Origin: UBA8346 sp050260935
GTDB taxonomy: Bacteria > Bacillota > UBA4882 > UBA8346
Length of the DNA stretch: 42,674 nucleotides
Direction of reading: 5' to 3'
Assembly (NCBI GenBank): GCA_050260935.1
Contig: JBLNCU010000197.1
Location: 1 to 42,674, forward strand
Positions 41,200-42,674 of the stretch are shown piece after piece. Positions within the stretch are counted from its first letter, which is position 1, and every line of letters begins with the position of its first letter. A program made the translations under genes and the position numbers. The notes beneath the pieces are model-generated. The model saw only the letters and a program-made list of their open reading frames with translations, was not told the DNA's origin and ran no database searches.

Positions 41200-42165
41200 A
41201 TGGACACTCTACTGCAAGTAACCGATTTAAAAAAGTACTTCCCCATAAAATCCGGTGTACTGGGCCGGGTTCATAAGTGGGTGCGGGCGGTGGACCGGAT
41301 TAGCTTCGCGATCCGGCCCGGGGAGACCTTGGGCTTGGTCGGGGAATCGGGCTGCGGTAAGACCACTGTTGGAAGAAGCATCCTGCGGCTGATCGAACCG
41401 ACCGGGGGGCAGATCCGTTTTGAGGGCACCGAAATTATCGGATTGCCCCGGAAGGAAATGCTTAAACTCCGGACCAGGATGCAGATTATCTTTCAAGATC
41501 CATATTCCTCGTTAAATCCGCGCCGGGTAATCCTGGATTTGGTGGGCGAGGGACTGGCCGAACACGGCCTGGTGAAGAATATGGCCGCTAAAAAGGAAGC
41601 AGTCGAGGCCATTTTGAAGAAGGTCGGTTTACCCTCCCATATCCTTTACCGTTATCCGCATGAATTTTCCGGAGGCCAGCGGCAGCGGATCGCCATTGCC
41701 AGAGCCATTTCTTTGAACCCGGCCTTGATTGTCTGCGACGAGCCGGTATCGGCCCTTGATGTCTCGATCCAAGCCCAGATAATCAATCTTTTAATCCAAC
41801 TCCGGAAGGAATTGAAGATAGCCTATCTTTTCATCGCCCACGACCTGGCGGTGGTAAAACACATCTCCCACCGGATCGCTGTAATGTACCTGGGGCAGGT
41901 GATGGAGTTGGCCCCGGCCGGAGAATTATTCAGCCGTCCTTTACACCCTTATACCCTGGCCCTGCTTTCGGCAATTCCGGTTCCAGACCCGGAGCGCTCT
42001 AAAAAACGGATTGTCCTCGGCGGAGAGATCGATAATACCGGTGATTACAGCAAAGGTTGTTGTTTTGCCTCCCGTTGCCCCGCGGTTATGGATATATGCC
42101 GGCATGAAGAACCGCCGGTCAATTATTTAAACGGCGAGCATTACGCAAAGTGCTTCCGAGTGTAG
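41200..42165 (+). CDS. Peptide ABC transporter ATPase (OppF/DppF type)
   Basis: Second ATPase of the importer, 321 aa. It has the OppF-type N-terminus DLKKYFPIKSGVLGRVHKWVRAVD, Walker A GESGCGKTT, the Q-loop MQIIFQDPYSSLNPR, the signature FSGGQRQRIAIARA, Walker B LIVCDEPVSALDVS and H-loop FIAHDL. The C-terminal domain has GCCFASRCPAVMDIC. I prefer ATG 41200 with AGGTG six bases before it over GTG 41191. It is separated from its partner ATPase by ~400 bases of repeat and four-helix-bundle debris, so its expression may be partly uncoupled. Confidence 0.94.
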   Translation: MDTLLQVTDLKKYFPIKSGVLGRVHKWVRAVDRISFAIRPGETLGLVGESGCGKTTVGRSILRLIEPTGGQIRFEGTEIIGLPRKEMLKLRTRMQIIFQDPYSSLNPRRVILDLVGEGLAEHGLVKNMAAKKEAVEAILKKVGLPSHILYRYPHEFSGGQRQRIAIARAISLNPALIVCDEPVSALDVSIQAQIINLLIQLRKELKIAYLFIAHDLAVVKHISHRIAVMYLGQVMELAPAGELFSRPLHPYTLALLSAIPVPDPERSKKRIVLGGEIDNTGDYSKGCCFASRCPAVMDICRHEEPPVNYLNGEHYAKCFRV

Positions 42166-42174
42166 GTGTTTCCT

Positions 42175-42674
42175 GTGCCTGATGAATTCATCCTCAATCT
42201 AATAGACCGTTTCATTAAACCGGCGGATTGGTATCAGTACCATAATTTACAGATTCTTGGGTTTCAATTTATCGGCTCCAAGGAAGATCAGCAATACGCC
42301 GGGCAACTTGAGAGACCGCTCCGCCAGACTGAAAAACGCAGTTTCGGAATGAACCCGGTCCAACCATACCGGGATTATTACGGGACTTTTAGCTTAAAAA
42401 CCAGGCTGGTTGAGGAGGATTTGACTGTCCTTTTTGCCATCGGGTATACCATCAACTCCAAAGTAGTTACAGCCGATGATTACTCCAGCTTCGGCTGGCT
42501 AAGGCTGGCCATCGGCCTTGAAAACACGCTCTATCCCAACCTGGCGCACCAAAAACAGCTTCTGAATTATTTCCTCTCCCGCTCGGATAAGCCTAGATTC
42601 GTTATAACCAGAGTCTATCATTACCTGCAGACCGATCTCTACCGCCGGATTACGGATGAAATTCTAAAAAATTT
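42175..42674 (+). CDS. Unrecognised protein, cut by the window edge
   Basis: An open frame begins at GTG 42175, six bases after AGGTG and 9 bases after the OppF-type stop, and continues to the end of the window (166 codons, no stop). It starts MPDEFILNLIDRFIKPADWY. It has no signal peptide, and is rich in aromatic and charged residues, with amphipathic segments such as LKTRLVEEDLTVLFAIGYTI and FVITRVYHYLQTDLYRRI. I do not recognise the family. Position suggests the same transcript as the peptide transporter. Confidence 0.65.
   Translation, partial: MPDEFILNLIDRFIKPADWYQYHNLQILGFQFIGSKEDQQYAGQLERPLRQTEKRSFGMNPVQPYRDYYGTFSLKTRLVEEDLTVLFAIGYTINSKVVTADDYSSFGWLRLAIGLENTLYPNLAHQKQLLNYFLSRSDKPRFVITRVYHYLQTDLYRRITDEILKN

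Noticed and set aside
1..42674. CRISPR array, prophage, transposase, rRNA or tRNA genes
   Set aside because: I saw no direct repeats with unique spacers, no transposase or phage genes and no rRNA or tRNA sequence. The 21-bp array has no spacers.

Overview
The window looks like chromosome from a spore-forming Bacillota (Firmicutes) of roughly mid GC content. The evidence is four CotS/YutH-type spore-coat kinase homologues, a Gram-positive style dcw cluster starting with mraZ, a T-box leader, strong AGGAGG-type ribosome sites and frequent GTG/TTG starts. MurE carries the DNPR motif, so the peptidoglycan is predicted to contain meso-diaminopimelate. A deep-branching Bacillota such as the Hydrogenispora/Limnochordia group fits, but I cannot fix the taxon from sequence alone.

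Layout. (1) 1-5512: a carbohydrate locus with a ROK repressor, a family 1 solute-binding protein, two sugar permeases (the first apparently starting at ATT) and a Gfo/Idh/MocA oxidoreductase. No ATPase is encoded, so a shared one is implied. (2) 5607-10866: a spore-coat locus with three overlapping CotS-like genes on the minus strand behind a SigK-like promoter, then a divergent 52-aa membrane protein coupled to a fourth CotS-like gene and a PHP-domain protein. (3) 11121-23169: the division and cell-wall cluster mraZ-rsmH-ftsL-pbp-murE-murF-mraY-ftsW-murG-murA, with MraZ boxes in front. It lacks murD, murC, murB, ftsQ, ftsA and ftsZ. A 318-bp structured spacer precedes murE. (4) 23424-27011: fhs and a long-form guaA, each behind an extended -10 promoter. 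(5) 27364-29431: two unrecognised genes, yjbQ and a small membrane protein. (6) 29644-31496: a promoter, a T-box with Thr specifier ACC, and hom. (7) 31614-32315: a four-LysM protein, followed by about 700 bp without a convincing gene that holds a 21-bp tandem repeat with nine copies in exact register. (8) 33014-35443: a divergent MocR-type regulator and EamA exporter with a palindromic operator candidate. (9) 35612-42165: a YejABE-like peptide ABC transporter with separate ATPases. Its operon is interrupted twice by decayed four-helix-bundle (23S intervening-sequence type) genes, each just behind a GGAGCCAGG repeat. An unrecognised gene runs off the right edge.

The strongest candidates for something new are the 21-bp/heptad repeat array, the repeat-plus-four-helix-bundle unit inserted twice in one operon, the murE leader, and the putative ATT start. 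None is proven from sequence reading alone.
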